Shown one piece after another: positions 1 through 8,226 of a stretch of 25,007 nt of DNA (the first letter of the stretch is position 1; every line of letters begins with the position of its first letter). Origin of the DNA: a virus. A program made the position numbers and the translations under genes. The notes below the pieces were generated by a model. The model saw only the letters and a list, made by a program, of their open reading frames with translations, was not told where the DNA came from and did not search any database. The stretch covers positions 1 to 25,007 of IMG/VR virus record IMGVR_UViG_3300042475_001932, one strand, 5' to 3'.

Positions 1-671
1 GCGTGTCTCGCACGCAGGAAGTCGTAGACAAGGCCGGACGCGATAGCGAACTGGCTCGCCAAAAGGTGCTCAAGACCATCGAGGTCAAGCGCGACCTTGA
101 AATGCGTCTTGTCGGCAACTTCGCTTCCGTTGTGGAATCCGGCGCTACGACCCGCAAGAGCGCGGGCCTTCTGGCGTTCCTGACCACGAACACCTCGAAG
201 GCCGGTTCGGACGGCGGTTTCTCCGCTGGTATCGTCTCGGCGGCTACCAATGGAACCCAGCGCACCTTTACGGAAGCTCTGGTGAAGTCGGTGCTTGCCA
301 CGGCGTTCTCCAACGGCGCTACGCCTACGCAGGCTTACATGGGTCCGACCCACAAGCAACAGTTCTCGGCCTTCACCGGTATTGCGGACATTCGTTCGGA
401 AGTGTCGGGCAAGGGTATGGCGACCATCTACGGCGCCGCTGACATGTACGTGTCGGACTTCGGGGCCATTACCCTGATCCCGCACCCCTACGGTCTGACC
501 CGTGACTGCGTGTTTGTTGACCCGAACTACGCCAAGGTCGCCACGCTTGACGGCCTGAAGTCGAAGGAACTTGCTTCCGCCGGCGACAACATGAAGTTCC
601 TGATCACGCTTGAAAAGGGCTTGGTCGTGGCGAACGAGAAGGCTCACGCGGTCATTCGCGACCTTACCTGA
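1..671 (+). CDS. Major capsid protein, SU10/DUF5309 type (5' truncated by window edge)
   Basis: This is the C-terminal part (about 222 residues visible) of the major head protein, which forms the icosahedral shell. The frame is already open at base 1; the GTG at position 3 is not a credible start because DUF5309 proteins are usually about 300 residues and begin with an N-terminal arm that is missing here. Recognisable family features are the helix around 'ELARQKVLKTIEVKRDLE', the 'TTRKSAGLLAF' segment, the 'GTQRTFTEALVKSVL' helix, 'MGPTHKQQFSAFTG', and the 'YVSDFGAITLIPHP' strand followed by 'CVFVDPNYAKVATLDGLKSKELA'. The family uses an HK97-like fold. Portal and terminase genes would be expected further left. 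Function is assigned from family resemblance; confidence is high. Confidence 0.9.
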   Translation, partial: VSRTQEVVDKAGRDSELARQKVLKTIEVKRDLEMRLVGNFASVVESGATTRKSAGLLAFLTTNTSKAGSDGGFSAGIVSAATNGTQRTFTEALVKSVLATAFSNGATPTQAYMGPTHKQQFSAFTGIADIRSEVSGKGMATIYGAADMYVSDFGAITLIPHPYGLTRDCVFVDPNYAKVATLDGLKSKELASAGDNMKFLITLEKGLVVANEKAHAVIRDLT

Positions 672-686
672 TCTCTCCCCTGACTA

Positions 687-720
687 GAGGCCGCTCCGTC
701 GTGGGCGGCCTCGCTTCTTT
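687..720 (+). terminator. Terminator-like hairpin after the capsid gene
   Basis: An 8-bp perfect GC-rich stem (GAGGCCGC at 687-694 with GCGGCCTC at 705-712) and a 10-nt loop are followed by a T-rich tail (GCTTCTTT). It begins 15 nt after the capsid stop codon and ends just before the ribosome binding site of the next gene. It is likely an intrinsic or partial terminator that makes capsid mRNA more abundant than the downstream transcript. The tail is not an unbroken T run, so read-through is expected. Confidence 0.7.
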
Positions 721-729
721 GAGGACTAT

Positions 730-1050
730 ATGGCTAACAACATTTCCAAAGCTTCCCTTGCGGCCCAAGCCAAGATTGATGAGGAAGCCGCAAAGGTTCT
801 GAAACAACGCGCGGCACGGCAAGCCGCCGCCGTGATTGATGAAAAAGCCCCCGACCTGGTAGATATTCGCATCCTCCCGTTGGGTGACGGCAAGGTGTCA
901 ATGGGCATCCACATTGCCGGGATTGGTGACGCGCATTACGAGCGCGGCGAGATTGCCAAGGGCTGGCTTCGGGAGAACGCCGAGGCGCTGGAATCGCGCG
1001 GGTTTGCCGAGATTATCGAGCCTGTCGAGCCTGTCGAGCAGGTCGCTTAA
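730..1050 (+). CDS. Small head/neck-region protein, unknown function
   Basis: A 106-residue acidic protein with a good Shine-Dalgarno (GAGGA at 721-725) ahead of ATG 730. The N-terminal half (residues 5-40) is Ala/Lys/Glu-rich and helical, possibly coiled-coil. The middle ('VDIRILPLGDGKVSMGIHI') looks like beta strands. The C-terminus is a short EPVEPVEQ repeat encoded by a 9-bp tandem duplication near 1020. I do not recognise the family. Its place directly behind the capsid gene fits a decoration, head-stabilising or connector accessory protein, but that is inference from position only. Confidence 0.75.
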   Translation: MANNISKASLAAQAKIDEEAAKVLKQRAARQAAAVIDEKAPDLVDIRILPLGDGKVSMGIHIAGIGDAHYERGEIAKGWLRENAEALESRGFAEIIEPVEPVEQVA

Positions 1051-1052
1051 CC

Positions 1053-1412
1053 GTGAAGAATATGTATCTCACGACCACGGAAGCCGGGATCAAGCATTAC
1101 ATGGTGCTTGACGACAACGGCGCGTTTATCGGCTTCCGTGCCATCGGTGAGACAGATGACGTCATTGAACAGAACAAAACCGAAGCCCTGCACAATGACG
1201 GATACACGTCGGATCGCTCAATGCGCCGGGCGGCTCGCATCCCGTTCATCATTGGCCAGAAATGGCTAAACGAGGAAGGCTGGTGGTTCATGGACGCCGG
1301 TCACGACCCTGACGTCGCGGTAAAGCTGGCCGCAAAGCTTAACTCCAATGAGTACATGTATTTGCGGACGGCTGATGGTCAGCTAGGCGTGAGCAACGGG
1401 GTTATTCGCTAA
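1053..1412 (+). CDS. Conserved-looking head protein, unknown function
   Basis: A 119-residue protein two bases after the previous stop. The GTG at 1053 gives the longest frame; ATG 1062 is an alternative three codons in, and no strong Shine-Dalgarno decides between them. It has a mixed alpha/beta composition with aromatic patches ('EEGWWFMDAGHDPDVAVKL', 'NEYMYLRTADGQLG'). No catalytic motif, signal peptide or membrane segment is visible. It lies between the capsid and adaptor genes, where neck or head-completion proteins are usually encoded. Function unknown. Confidence 0.75.
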   Translation: MKNMYLTTTEAGIKHYMVLDDNGAFIGFRAIGETDDVIEQNKTEALHNDGYTSDRSMRRAARIPFIIGQKWLNEEGWWFMDAGHDPDVAVKLAAKLNSNEYMYLRTADGQLGVSNGVIR

Positions 1413-2042
1413 ATGGCCCTGACCACCTACGGCGGGTTGATCGCCGCAATCCCGACATGGGCGACCTACACCGACCTTAGCGCGGCCCAGCTTGCGGAGT
1501 TTGTCGCGTGGGCCGATCAGGAGATAGCTAGGCGTCTGCGTTCCAACCTGTTGCTGACTTCCGACACGGTCACGCTAACGGCTGAAACCATCTCGCAACC
1601 TACCGGCTTTCTGGCTTTGCGGCGCATGTATCTTAACACCACGCCGCGCCGGGAATTGCAGACCACAACGCCAGAGGGAGCAATGGACCTGTCAAGCCGC
1701 ATCGTGTCGGGAACCTACCCGTCGCATATTGCGGTGGAAGGTACGTCTTTCCGGCTTGCCCCGGTATTTACCGGCATCACCACAACGGCGACGGCCCTTT
1801 ACTACAAGCGCCAAGCCGCCATGAGCGCCGACAGCGACACAAACGTGGTTCTTGACGCTTACCCCTACCTGTACCTTTACGGCGCCCTAGAGGCCTTGTT
1901 TAGCTTCAAGGAAGACGACAACAACGCCGACCGCTACGGCCAGAAGTTCGGGGCTTTAATTGAAGACATCAACACCCGCGATGCGAAGGACGTGACAAGC
2001 GGCCCGCTGCAAGGCACGCCGTATCAGGGCGGCGTGGTCTAG
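1413..2042 (+). CDS. SU10-type head-tail adaptor protein
   Basis: A 209-residue protein whose ATG directly follows the preceding stop (TAAATG). The order of elements fits the phage adaptor family of SU10-like podoviruses: an N-terminal helical part ('LSAAQLAEFVAWADQEIARRLRS'), a beta-rich centre ('DTVTLTAETISQPTGFLALRRMYLN', then 'AVEGTSFRLAPVFTG' and 'ATALYYKRQAA') and a C-terminal helical part starting at 'YPYLYLYGALEALFSFKEDDNNADRYGQKF'. Adaptors of this kind form a 12-mer ring under the portal. The call rests on pattern resemblance and position three genes behind the capsid gene. Confidence 0.75.
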   Translation: MALTTYGGLIAAIPTWATYTDLSAAQLAEFVAWADQEIARRLRSNLLLTSDTVTLTAETISQPTGFLALRRMYLNTTPRRELQTTTPEGAMDLSSRIVSGTYPSHIAVEGTSFRLAPVFTGITTTATALYYKRQAAMSADSDTNVVLDAYPYLYLYGALEALFSFKEDDNNADRYGQKFGALIEDINTRDAKDVTSGPLQGTPYQGGVV

Positions 2043-2281
2043 TGAATTTCCCGATAGGCGGCATCCCGGCAACCCTTGGGGCTTATCTGCAAGAGCTAGA
2101 GGACCGGGTGGCGGAACTGGAAGACCCTAAGTCACCCAAGGCCCCCTACGCCTGCGCGCAAGCTGATTTGCCTAGCCCCGCAACCTACATCAATGCCGTT
2201 GTCTACGTGACCGACGTAAAGCGCTTGGCGCACTCGGACGGTACGAACTGGAAGCGGGCTGACACCGGAGCGAACCTCTAA
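2042..2281 (+). CDS. Small structural protein with N-terminal coiled coil
   Basis: A 79-residue protein starting at GTG 2042, which overlaps the adaptor stop by one base (TAGTG), so it is probably translationally coupled. Residues 13-28 ('LQELEDRVAELED') are a short heptad helix suited to trimerisation. The C-terminal part ('AYACAQ'-like segment through 'VVYVTDVKRLAHSDGTNWKRADTG') matches a short beta module seen repeatedly at the ends of phage tail and fibre proteins. It may be a minor fibre or neck appendage. Exact role unknown. Confidence 0.7.
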   Translation: MNFPIGGIPATLGAYLQELEDRVAELEDPKSPKAPYACAQADLPSPATYINAVVYVTDVKRLAHSDGTNWKRADTGANL

Positions 2282-2685
2282 TGGCCTTGAAATATTCCAC
2301 CACGCTCCGCAACGCCCAGCTTGACGCCGTAACTACGGCGGTCGGCACGTCGGGCATCCTGCGGATCTACAGCGGGTCACGCCCGGCCAACGTCGCGGCG
2401 GCTATTTCCGGCACGTTGCTTGCCGAATGTGTCTGCAACGCCTCAGCCTTTGCGGCGGCGGCTTCGGGCGGCGTGCTTACGGCCAACGCCATTGCCGACG
2501 ATTCCAGCGCTAACGCGAGCGGCACGGCAAGCCACTACCGGCTTTTCAGGTCAGACGGCACTACAGCGGTCATTGACGGCGATGTATCCACCTCGGGCGC
2601 TGACCTGAACCTTGACAACACGTCGATAAATTCTGGTCAGGTGGTCAGCATTACCAGCTTCACCATTACCGCTGGGAACGCCTAA
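2281..2685 (+). CDS. Beta-rich phage structural protein, unknown role
   Basis: A 134-residue Ala/Ser/Thr-rich protein; ATG 2281 overlaps the previous TAA by one base. It has no charged clusters or membrane segment and has alternating hydrophobic residues typical of a beta-sandwich ('HYRLFRSDGTTAVIDGDVSTSG', 'VVSITSFTITAGNA'). Proteins of this type are common, still uncharacterised, in structural operons of phages with related capsids; I recognise the type but not a name. It lies in a continuous run of coupled structural genes. Confidence 0.7.
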   Translation: MALKYSTTLRNAQLDAVTTAVGTSGILRIYSGSRPANVAAAISGTLLAECVCNASAFAAAASGGVLTANAIADDSSANASGTASHYRLFRSDGTTAVIDGDVSTSGADLNLDNTSINSGQVVSITSFTITAGNA

Positions 2686-3147
2686 ATGGGCGACAACGTC
2701 GGCTATACACCGGGATCGGGCGCAAAGGTCGCAGCCCGCGACGTCACCTATTCAGGCGAGGCTGCACTGGCGCAGTCGGTCGGTTTGGTTACGTTCTCAG
2801 GCGAAGATGACGCGAAAGTTGCAACCGACGTCAGTGTTGACAACGGCTTTCCGGTTCAAGCGGTGGGCGAGTTGATCGAGGTGCTACAGGCCACTCGCTC
2901 GCTACTGCAATCCCTAAGCCGTAGCATCGGCCTGGTAATGCCCGACACCGCAAACCGGATGCGCGTGGCGATTGGCGCGATTGATGCGTCATTGACTTTG
3001 GCAACCGTTACGACGGTTGGCACGGTTACGACGCTCTCGACCATGACCAATCAGACCAACATAGGCGGCAACCCGGCCTTTGAACAAATCCCGGCCTTGA
3101 TGCGCGTTGCGGCGGACGGCCTTCGGAACAGGATTAACGTCACATGA
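2686..3147 (+). CDS. Phage structural protein, unknown role
   Basis: A 153-residue protein with ATG directly following the previous stop. The N-terminus ('VGYTPGSGAKVAARDVTYSGEAALAQSVGLVTFSGEDD') is beta-rich. A helix follows (about residues 63-85, 'VGELIEVLQATRSLLQSLS'), then a Thr/Val-rich stretch and a C-terminal segment ending 'MRVAADGLRNRINVT'. It overlaps the next gene by 4 nt (ATGA). No enzymatic motif is seen. Composition and context suggest a minor virion or assembly protein. Confidence 0.7.
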   Translation: MGDNVGYTPGSGAKVAARDVTYSGEAALAQSVGLVTFSGEDDAKVATDVSVDNGFPVQAVGELIEVLQATRSLLQSLSRSIGLVMPDTANRMRVAIGAIDASLTLATVTTVGTVTTLSTMTNQTNIGGNPAFEQIPALMRVAADGLRNRINVT

Positions 3148-4577
3148 CGACAACGGTTGGCGTTCGTAAGATACTGGACCTGAAGCGCTGGGAATTTTGC
3201 GCCCCGCTTCCGACTTCGACGGTTGCGGCCTCGTTTGTCGTGTCCTCGCGCCACTATCGCCAACAGCAGCTCTATATGGTGAGCAACACGGTTGCTTATC
3301 TGTACCAGCCGAATGAAGACGCTTTTGTTCAGTTGGCTTCCCCGGCCCTTGGCGGAACCTTCGGCGCGGGCGCTTGCGGTGCGGCGGCGGGGTTCTCGAC
3401 AGGCTCGACGGTGGGCGCGGCGTCCCTGACGGCGACGGGCGGCACGACTTCGACTATCATCACGAACCAGACCTTGGCGCGCGATCTACGCGGCTACAGC
3501 GTGCAGATTTTGGCAGGCCCTAACGCCGGGGTAACCCTGCCAATCGTTTCCAATACGATCAGCTCGAACGCGACCATCACCGTTGCGGTTCAAGCTTCGG
3601 CGTTCTCCGCGTCAACGGTTTATCGCCTGATGACCCCGGTCTGGTACGTGCTGAGTGCAGGTACGTTGGCCTCGGGCATTTTTAAGAAATACTGCTTTGC
3701 GACCAATAGCTGGGTGACGCTAACGCAAACCGGCCTCCCGGCCACAATCAGCACGGATAGCAAGCTGATCTCTACGCCAAGCTGGATTGACACCGGATTC
3801 AACACGTTTGCGACCGGCACCGCCACAAGTGCGACCGGCACGACGCTTGTCAACTCCGCTAAGGCGTGGACGACGAACCAGTGGGCTAACTCGCAAGTTC
3901 GGATTACGGGCGGGACGGGCGCGGGGCAAATCCGCATTATCACGTCAAACACCGGCACGACGCTCACGGTTCCAACCTGGACCATCACGCCTGACGCAAC
4001 CTCGGTCTATGCCATCGAAGGCAACGACGACTATCTCTATTACATCGGCTCCAACGTAGCCACGACCTACCGTTATTCGATCACGTCCAACACTTGGACC
4101 ACACTGGCGCCCACGGCGGCGCGTGCAGCCGCGCCCACGACCGGCATGTCGGGGCATTGGGTTTGGGGATCGACCGAAACGGATTGGACCGCCGAAAACG
4201 CTATCAAGAACGGGCGCTACATCTACTCGTTCCGTGGCGGCGCTGGTATGGTGCTGGACGCCTACGACATCGCGCTAAATACGTGGGTGTCGGGCATCAC
4301 GGTAAGCCCGGCGGCGGAAACCTTCACGACCGGCTCGAAATACGCTTACAGCGGGAACTATCTGTATATCCAGAAGGACGCGACGGGCCGCTGGTTCCGT
4401 TACAACTTTGCCACGCAGGAACTGGATGGATGGTCAACCATGACCTACACCCAAGGCGCGGCGGTTCTAGGTGATACGGCCTTTGACGTGACCTATCACG
4501 ACGGCGCGACGGACGTTGTTTATATTCAGATGTTCCTGAACACCTCGACGGTTAATCTGCGTCAGATGGTCGTCTGA
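3144..4577 (+). CDS. Kelch-like beta-propeller structural protein with two inserted beta modules
   Basis: A 477-residue protein coupled to the preceding gene by ATGA. Several segments resemble kelch blades: 'KKYCFATNSWVTL', 'YRYSITSNTWTTLAPTAARAAAPT', 'LDAYDIALNTWVSG' and 'WFRYNFATQELDGWSTM'. Between blades sit two copies of a roughly 70-residue beta module (about 95-165 and 227-297). Each begins with a T/S-A-T-G-T/G-T segment, passes through a G-x-x-V-x-I/R-x-G-x-x-A-G turn, and ends near 'TVYRL' or 'SVYAIEG'. Propellers of this kind may serve as tail or head appendages that bind sugars or partner proteins. Position among small structural genes supports a virion role; the exact site is unknown. 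Confidence 0.7.
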   Translation: MTTTVGVRKILDLKRWEFCAPLPTSTVAASFVVSSRHYRQQQLYMVSNTVAYLYQPNEDAFVQLASPALGGTFGAGACGAAAGFSTGSTVGAASLTATGGTTSTIITNQTLARDLRGYSVQILAGPNAGVTLPIVSNTISSNATITVAVQASAFSASTVYRLMTPVWYVLSAGTLASGIFKKYCFATNSWVTLTQTGLPATISTDSKLISTPSWIDTGFNTFATGTATSATGTTLVNSAKAWTTNQWANSQVRITGGTGAGQIRIITSNTGTTLTVPTWTITPDATSVYAIEGNDDYLYYIGSNVATTYRYSITSNTWTTLAPTAARAAAPTTGMSGHWVWGSTETDWTAENAIKNGRYIYSFRGGAGMVLDAYDIALNTWVSGITVSPAAETFTTGSKYAYSGNYLYIQKDATGRWFRYNFATQELDGWSTMTYTQGAAVLGDTAFDVTYHDGATDVVYIQMFLNTSTVNLRQMVV

Positions 4578-4600
4578 CCGCCGCTTAGGGGGTCCTTGCC

Positions 4601-5128
4601 ATGTTTCTGACGCTCCTACGCGCCGCCGTTGCCGGGGCCATCATTGGCACCGCCGCGCAAACGCAAGCGCCGGACGTCGGGGCGGCTTCGGGTGCGGTTC
4701 TCGTTACGGCGACCGCTTCCGCAACCCAAGCGGCGGACACCGGATCGGCAAGCGGTGCGGTTCGCATCACCGCCACGGCTTCGCAAAGCCAAGCTGATAA
4801 CACCGGGGCCATTAGCGGCGCGGTACGCGTTACCGGCGCCACAGCGGTCACGCAGGCCGATGACACCGGGGATGCAACGGGTTCTGCCCCGCTTGCGCCC
4901 ATCGTCGGCACGGCAAGTTCTACGCAAGGGCCGGACACCGGATCGGCAACTGCCCTGCTTACCGGATGGGCGCCGGTTGCACCGCCTTCGACTACATGGA
5001 CGCCGGTATCCGACCCGTCCGCTGCGGATTGGGCGGGTGTTTCGGGGCCTTCTGGCGATTGGTCCCCCGTCACCGGCCCGTCAACCGCTTGGACCGCCGT
5101 AACGCCGCCCGTCACGGTATGGAGCTAA
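4601..5128 (+). CDS. Two-part repeat protein (Ala/Thr repeat plus Trp decapeptide repeat)
   Basis: A 175-residue protein with a purine-rich Shine-Dalgarno (AGGGGG) upstream of ATG 4601. The N-terminus (1-19) is hydrophobic and could be a signal-like or docking helix. Residues 20-122 hold about five degenerate ~21-residue units with the core T-Q-x-x-D-x-G-x-A-S-G-A-V. Residues 123-175 hold a second repeat with Trp at 123, 133, 144, 154, 164 and 174, with Val three residues on and Pro two residues before the next turn. Trp-repeat tails of this sort occur in phage structural proteins. It is a likely minor virion protein; fold and partner unknown. Its repetitive DNA produces long false frames on the opposite strand. 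Confidence 0.7.
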   Translation: MFLTLLRAAVAGAIIGTAAQTQAPDVGAASGAVLVTATASATQAADTGSASGAVRITATASQSQADNTGAISGAVRVTGATAVTQADDTGDATGSAPLAPIVGTASSTQGPDTGSATALLTGWAPVAPPSTTWTPVSDPSAADWAGVSGPSGDWSPVTGPSTAWTAVTPPVTVWS

Positions 5129-5132
5129 CCTA

Positions 5133-5729
5133 ATGCCATCCAGCTACACAACCAGCCTGCGGTTTGAAGCCCAGCTCACCGGGGAGAACCTGAACACTTG
5201 GGGCGCGCTGCTCTCCAACACGCTCGCGCGGGTTGACGATGCGATTGCGGGCTATCTCTCGATTGCCATCACCGGCAACTACTCGATCACGGCGGCAAAC
5301 ACGAACGCCAGCGCCGATGAGGCTCGCCGGGCTCACTTGAAGTTCACCGGCACGTTGGCGAGCAATGCGACAATCACCATTCCAAGCGTGTCAAAGGCGT
5401 ATTGGATATGGAACGCCACGAATAGAACGCTAACCATTACGACCGGCTCTGGTTCCACCTACGCCATTGAGGCGGGTGACAAGCTTCCGGTTTGGTGCGA
5501 CGGAACCAATGTCAACGGGCTGGCCTATGGGTCCTATACCCTGAAAGAGTACATCGCCGCGCAGGTTCTGGCGTCCTCGACGTCTTATCCGTCCATTGTC
5601 GGGAACGCGGGCAAGTACCTCTACACCGATGCGGCCTCGGCCTATTGGCGCCAGCCTGCCACCTCCGACCTTTCCGATTATCAAACCGCAATCGTTGGCC
5701 TACAGGTCGCGATGGCCGTTGCGCTTTAG
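5133..5729 (+). CDS. Phage tail/structural protein of the 'ENLNTWG' type
   Basis: A 198-residue protein with GGAG Shine-Dalgarno nine bases before ATG 5133. The N-terminal half has a pattern I recognise from many podovirus and siphovirus structural operons: 'ENLNTWGALLSNTLARVDDAIAG', then 'AHLKFTGTLASNATITIPSV', 'YWIWNATNRTLTIT' and 'AGDKLPVWCDGTNVN'. The C-terminus is short and variable, as in that family. Homologues are usually called tail fibre or hypothetical structural proteins, with no established biochemical role. Confidence 0.75.
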   Translation: MPSSYTTSLRFEAQLTGENLNTWGALLSNTLARVDDAIAGYLSIAITGNYSITAANTNASADEARRAHLKFTGTLASNATITIPSVSKAYWIWNATNRTLTITTGSGSTYAIEAGDKLPVWCDGTNVNGLAYGSYTLKEYIAAQVLASSTSYPSIVGNAGKYLYTDAASAYWRQPATSDLSDYQTAIVGLQVAMAVAL

Positions 5730-5741
5730 GAGCCTTGACCG

Positions 5742-6155
5742 ATGCCCACAACTCCCAACAGCATTATCACGCCGCAAACCGCGATTAGCCGAACGGCTAT
5801 CCTGACGACCGCTGACATCGCATGGAACGCGCCCGTCAACGTCGTTAACCTGTTGCTTGCGGCGGATAACGTCAACGGCTTCCGGGGAACCAGGCTTTAC
5901 GCCATCCCGCGCGTGGCTATCGCTACGGCGAACAACATCGCGCTCTATGAGTACACCGGCACGACCTACACGCTGATCGATAGCGCCCTGATGGCCGTCA
6001 GTACCCCGACCGCCTCGGTTGCCAACGCCAAGACCGACTTTGGCTATTCGGAAGACGTGCCGCTTATCGTGCGCGCCGGTTATGGCCTTGTTGCCGCTTG
6101 TGGCCTTTCGGCGGCTAACGGCATCGTCGTAAAGCTAGAGGGCGGCTTGCTCTAA
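5742..6155 (+). CDS. Small phage structural protein, unknown role
   Basis: A 137-residue beta-rich protein with a strong AGGAG Shine-Dalgarno ahead of ATG 5742. Sequence features such as 'LLLAADNVNGFRGTRLYAIPRVAIATANNIALYEYTG' suggest a jelly-roll or Ig-like sandwich. There is no catalytic motif or membrane helix. It overlaps the next start by one base (TAATG). Context implies a virion appendage component; the family is not recognised by name. Confidence 0.7.
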   Translation: MPTTPNSIITPQTAISRTAILTTADIAWNAPVNVVNLLLAADNVNGFRGTRLYAIPRVAIATANNIALYEYTGTTYTLIDSALMAVSTPTASVANAKTDFGYSEDVPLIVRAGYGLVAACGLSAANGIVVKLEGGLL

Positions 6156-6703
6156 TGGCAACCGGGCAAAAGCTTCGGGGTTTTGTCGGGCAGGGGATGA
6201 GCGGCTTGCGTAAAGCCAAGTCGCCGCTGTCTTACGTTTATTCGCCGGGCTCTTACACCTTCCGCCCGACCAAACCCGGCTGGTATCGGTTTGTGGTTTG
6301 GGGCGCGGGCGGCGCGGGAAACGCGACTGGCGCGGCTTCCGGTGGCGGCTTGGTTATTGCTGACCGGGTGCTTTCTGTGGGCCAGTCGGCTGCAATTGTT
6401 GTTGCCGCAACAGGCGGCGCGCAGTCGTCGGTGACGTTTCCAGACGGGTCGATAATCACGGCAACCAGCGGCGTTGATGGGTTGGCTTCACCGGGTGGCG
6501 TAGGTTCAGGCAACGCACAGCTTGGCGACATTACGGCCAGCGGTGGAGCCTCCACGATTTTCGGAACGGCGGGCGCGGGCGCATCGTCGGGCGTCTATGT
6601 TGGCGGATCAGGTGGGGGTACTGGTCCGGGCGCTGGCATTGCGGGAACCTCTTTTTCTGGTTCTGGCCTCTGCATCGTTCACCAGACCCGGCTGCGACCG
6701 TGA
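6155..6703 (+). CDS. Glycine-rich structural protein
   Basis: A 182-residue protein. Residues 25-50 ('YVYSPGSYTFRPTKPGWYRFVVWGAGGAG') match the start of the glycine-rich domain used at fibre tips of many phages. A long Gly/Ala/Ser-rich region follows to residue 165. The last 15 residues are an abrupt basic/hydrophobic tail ('CIVHQTRLRP') rather than the usual hydrophobic strand that closes such domains, so the 3' end could have been altered. It overlaps the next gene by 4 nt (GTGA). Probably a fibre-tip or adhesin-like component. Confidence 0.65.
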   Translation: MATGQKLRGFVGQGMSGLRKAKSPLSYVYSPGSYTFRPTKPGWYRFVVWGAGGAGNATGAASGGGLVIADRVLSVGQSAAIVVAATGGAQSSVTFPDGSIITATSGVDGLASPGGVGSGNAQLGDITASGGASTIFGTAGAGASSGVYVGGSGGGTGPGAGIAGTSFSGSGLCIVHQTRLRP

Positions 6704-8226
6704 AAATAGCGCTTGAAGTTCCCCCCGGCCTAAACACGGATGACACCGCCTATGCGGCATCACCGGCATGGGCGGACGGGTCCAACATGCGCTTTCGCCT
6801 TGGTCGCCCGCAAACGATCGGCGGCTGGGAAGGTATCATCGCCACGGCCCTGACCGGCGTTTGCCGAACCGTGTTTAACTGGACCGATAACAACAACACC
6901 CTGAACATCGCGTTCGGCACGCATAGCGCCCTTCAACTGTATCAGGGCGGCTCGCTCTACACGATAACCCCGTCAAGCGGCTTTACGGCTGGCCAGATCG
7001 ACGGCACCGGCTCGACGGGCTGGGGAACCGGGGCCTATGGAATAGGCGATTACGGCGAGCCTTCCGCAACTGACTATTTCCCGCTCACGTGGTCATTCGG
7101 CGCTTACGGTCAAACCCTGATCGCCAACCCGCGCGGGCAGGGCATCTTTCAGTGGTCAAACAACACGGCCAACGTCGCGGTGACCGTCACCAATGCCCCC
7201 GCCGTTGTCACCTATTGCGGCGTTGCGCCTACCCGGCAAATCTTCGCGTTCGGGTGCAGTGAGGAAGTCGGCGGGGCATTTAATCCGCTGTGTATCCGTC
7301 ATTCCAGCATTGCCGATGCGACGGATTGGACCACGACAAGTTCCTCGGCTTCTACGGCGCGAGAGTACGTGCTTCCGGGTGGCGGGCGCATTGTAGCCGC
7401 TCGATTGGTAGGGCGTAACTGGCTGGTATGGACCAATCACGGCCTTTGGGTCGGCACCTATTACGGCCAGATCGGTCGTGTGTGGTCATTCGATAAGGTG
7501 GGCGACAAGTGCGGCTTGATCGGCCCTAACGCGGCGGCGGTGCTAGGCTCTACGGCCTATTGGGTAAGCCCTGACAGGCAGTTTCATAGCTACAGCCTCG
7601 GCGGCGTGGTCATGCCGATTGCCTGCCCGGTTCGGGAAGAGTTTGGCGACAATCTGGCGTCGTCTCAGGGTGATAAAGTCGTCGCTTCGTCCATTGCCGA
7701 ATATGGCGAGATCAGATGGGATTATCCCGACAGTCGCGACGGGTACGAAAACAGCCGATACGTTGCCTTGGCCGTTGAAGGAAACGACGCGGGAAACTGG
7801 TACAAGGGCGAGATGGCGCGAACCGCTATGGTTGACGCCGGGCCTTCGTCCTACCCCATCGGCGTGACCTATGGCGGGATGACCTACTTTCACGAAAAGG
7901 GCAATTCGGCGGACGGTGGAATCCTGACCTCGTTCATCGAAACCGCCGACATTTACCTCGATGAAAACCTTGTTTTCCTGACCCGTTCCGTCTGGCCCGA
8001 CATTGCCGATCAGGTGGGTCCGGTAGCGTTGACCATGACCACGCGCTTCTACGCGCAAGGCGATGCTACGGCGTCCGCGACTTACTCTGTGGCGCCGGGA
8101 CAGGATACGGTGGACTTCAAAACCAAGGGCCGGTTGTTTCGGTTCAAGTTTGCCGGGGCAAGTGCGCCGTCGTATTTCCGCATTGGGCGCATCCTGGTAG
8201 ATGGCAAGCCGGGCGGGCGCAAATAG
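6700..8226 (+). CDS. Large tail hub/stabilisation-like protein
   Basis: A 508-residue protein starting at GTG 6700 within the stop of the previous gene. The N-terminus ('PPGLNTDDTAYAASPAWADGSNMRFRLGRPQTIGGWEG') follows a pattern common to podovirus tail-hub or P22 gp10-like stabilisation proteins: a short start, then a 'W-x-D-G-x-x-x-R-F-R-x-G-x-x-x-x-I-G-G-W' signature. The body has WD/propeller-like strands and ends in a small beta domain (about 430-508). Such proteins plug and extend the portal-adaptor channel. Family assignment is by pattern only. Confidence 0.65.
   Translation: MKIALEVPPGLNTDDTAYAASPAWADGSNMRFRLGRPQTIGGWEGIIATALTGVCRTVFNWTDNNNTLNIAFGTHSALQLYQGGSLYTITPSSGFTAGQIDGTGSTGWGTGAYGIGDYGEPSATDYFPLTWSFGAYGQTLIANPRGQGIFQWSNNTANVAVTVTNAPAVVTYCGVAPTRQIFAFGCSEEVGGAFNPLCIRHSSIADATDWTTTSSSASTAREYVLPGGGRIVAARLVGRNWLVWTNHGLWVGTYYGQIGRVWSFDKVGDKCGLIGPNAAAVLGSTAYWVSPDRQFHSYSLGGVVMPIACPVREEFGDNLASSQGDKVVASSIAEYGEIRWDYPDSRDGYENSRYVALAVEGNDAGNWYKGEMARTAMVDAGPSSYPIGVTYGGMTYFHEKGNSADGGILTSFIETADIYLDENLVFLTRSVWPDIADQVGPVALTMTTRFYAQGDATASATYSVAPGQDTVDFKTKGRLFRFKFAGASAPSYFRIGRILVDGKPGGRK

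Noticed and set aside
4585-5115. Leftward 176-residue frame opposite the repeat protein
   Set aside because: It mirrors the low-complexity repeats of the rightward gene; it is Val/Pro/Ala-rich with no independent features.
6640-6703. Frameshift at the end of the glycine-rich gene
   Set aside because: The odd basic tail hints at it, but the stop overlaps the next start neatly and no alternative frame gives a clearly better ending.
7543-8058. Leftward 171-residue frame opposite the tail hub gene
   Set aside because: High GC keeps antisense frames open; composition is not protein-like and there is no start signal.
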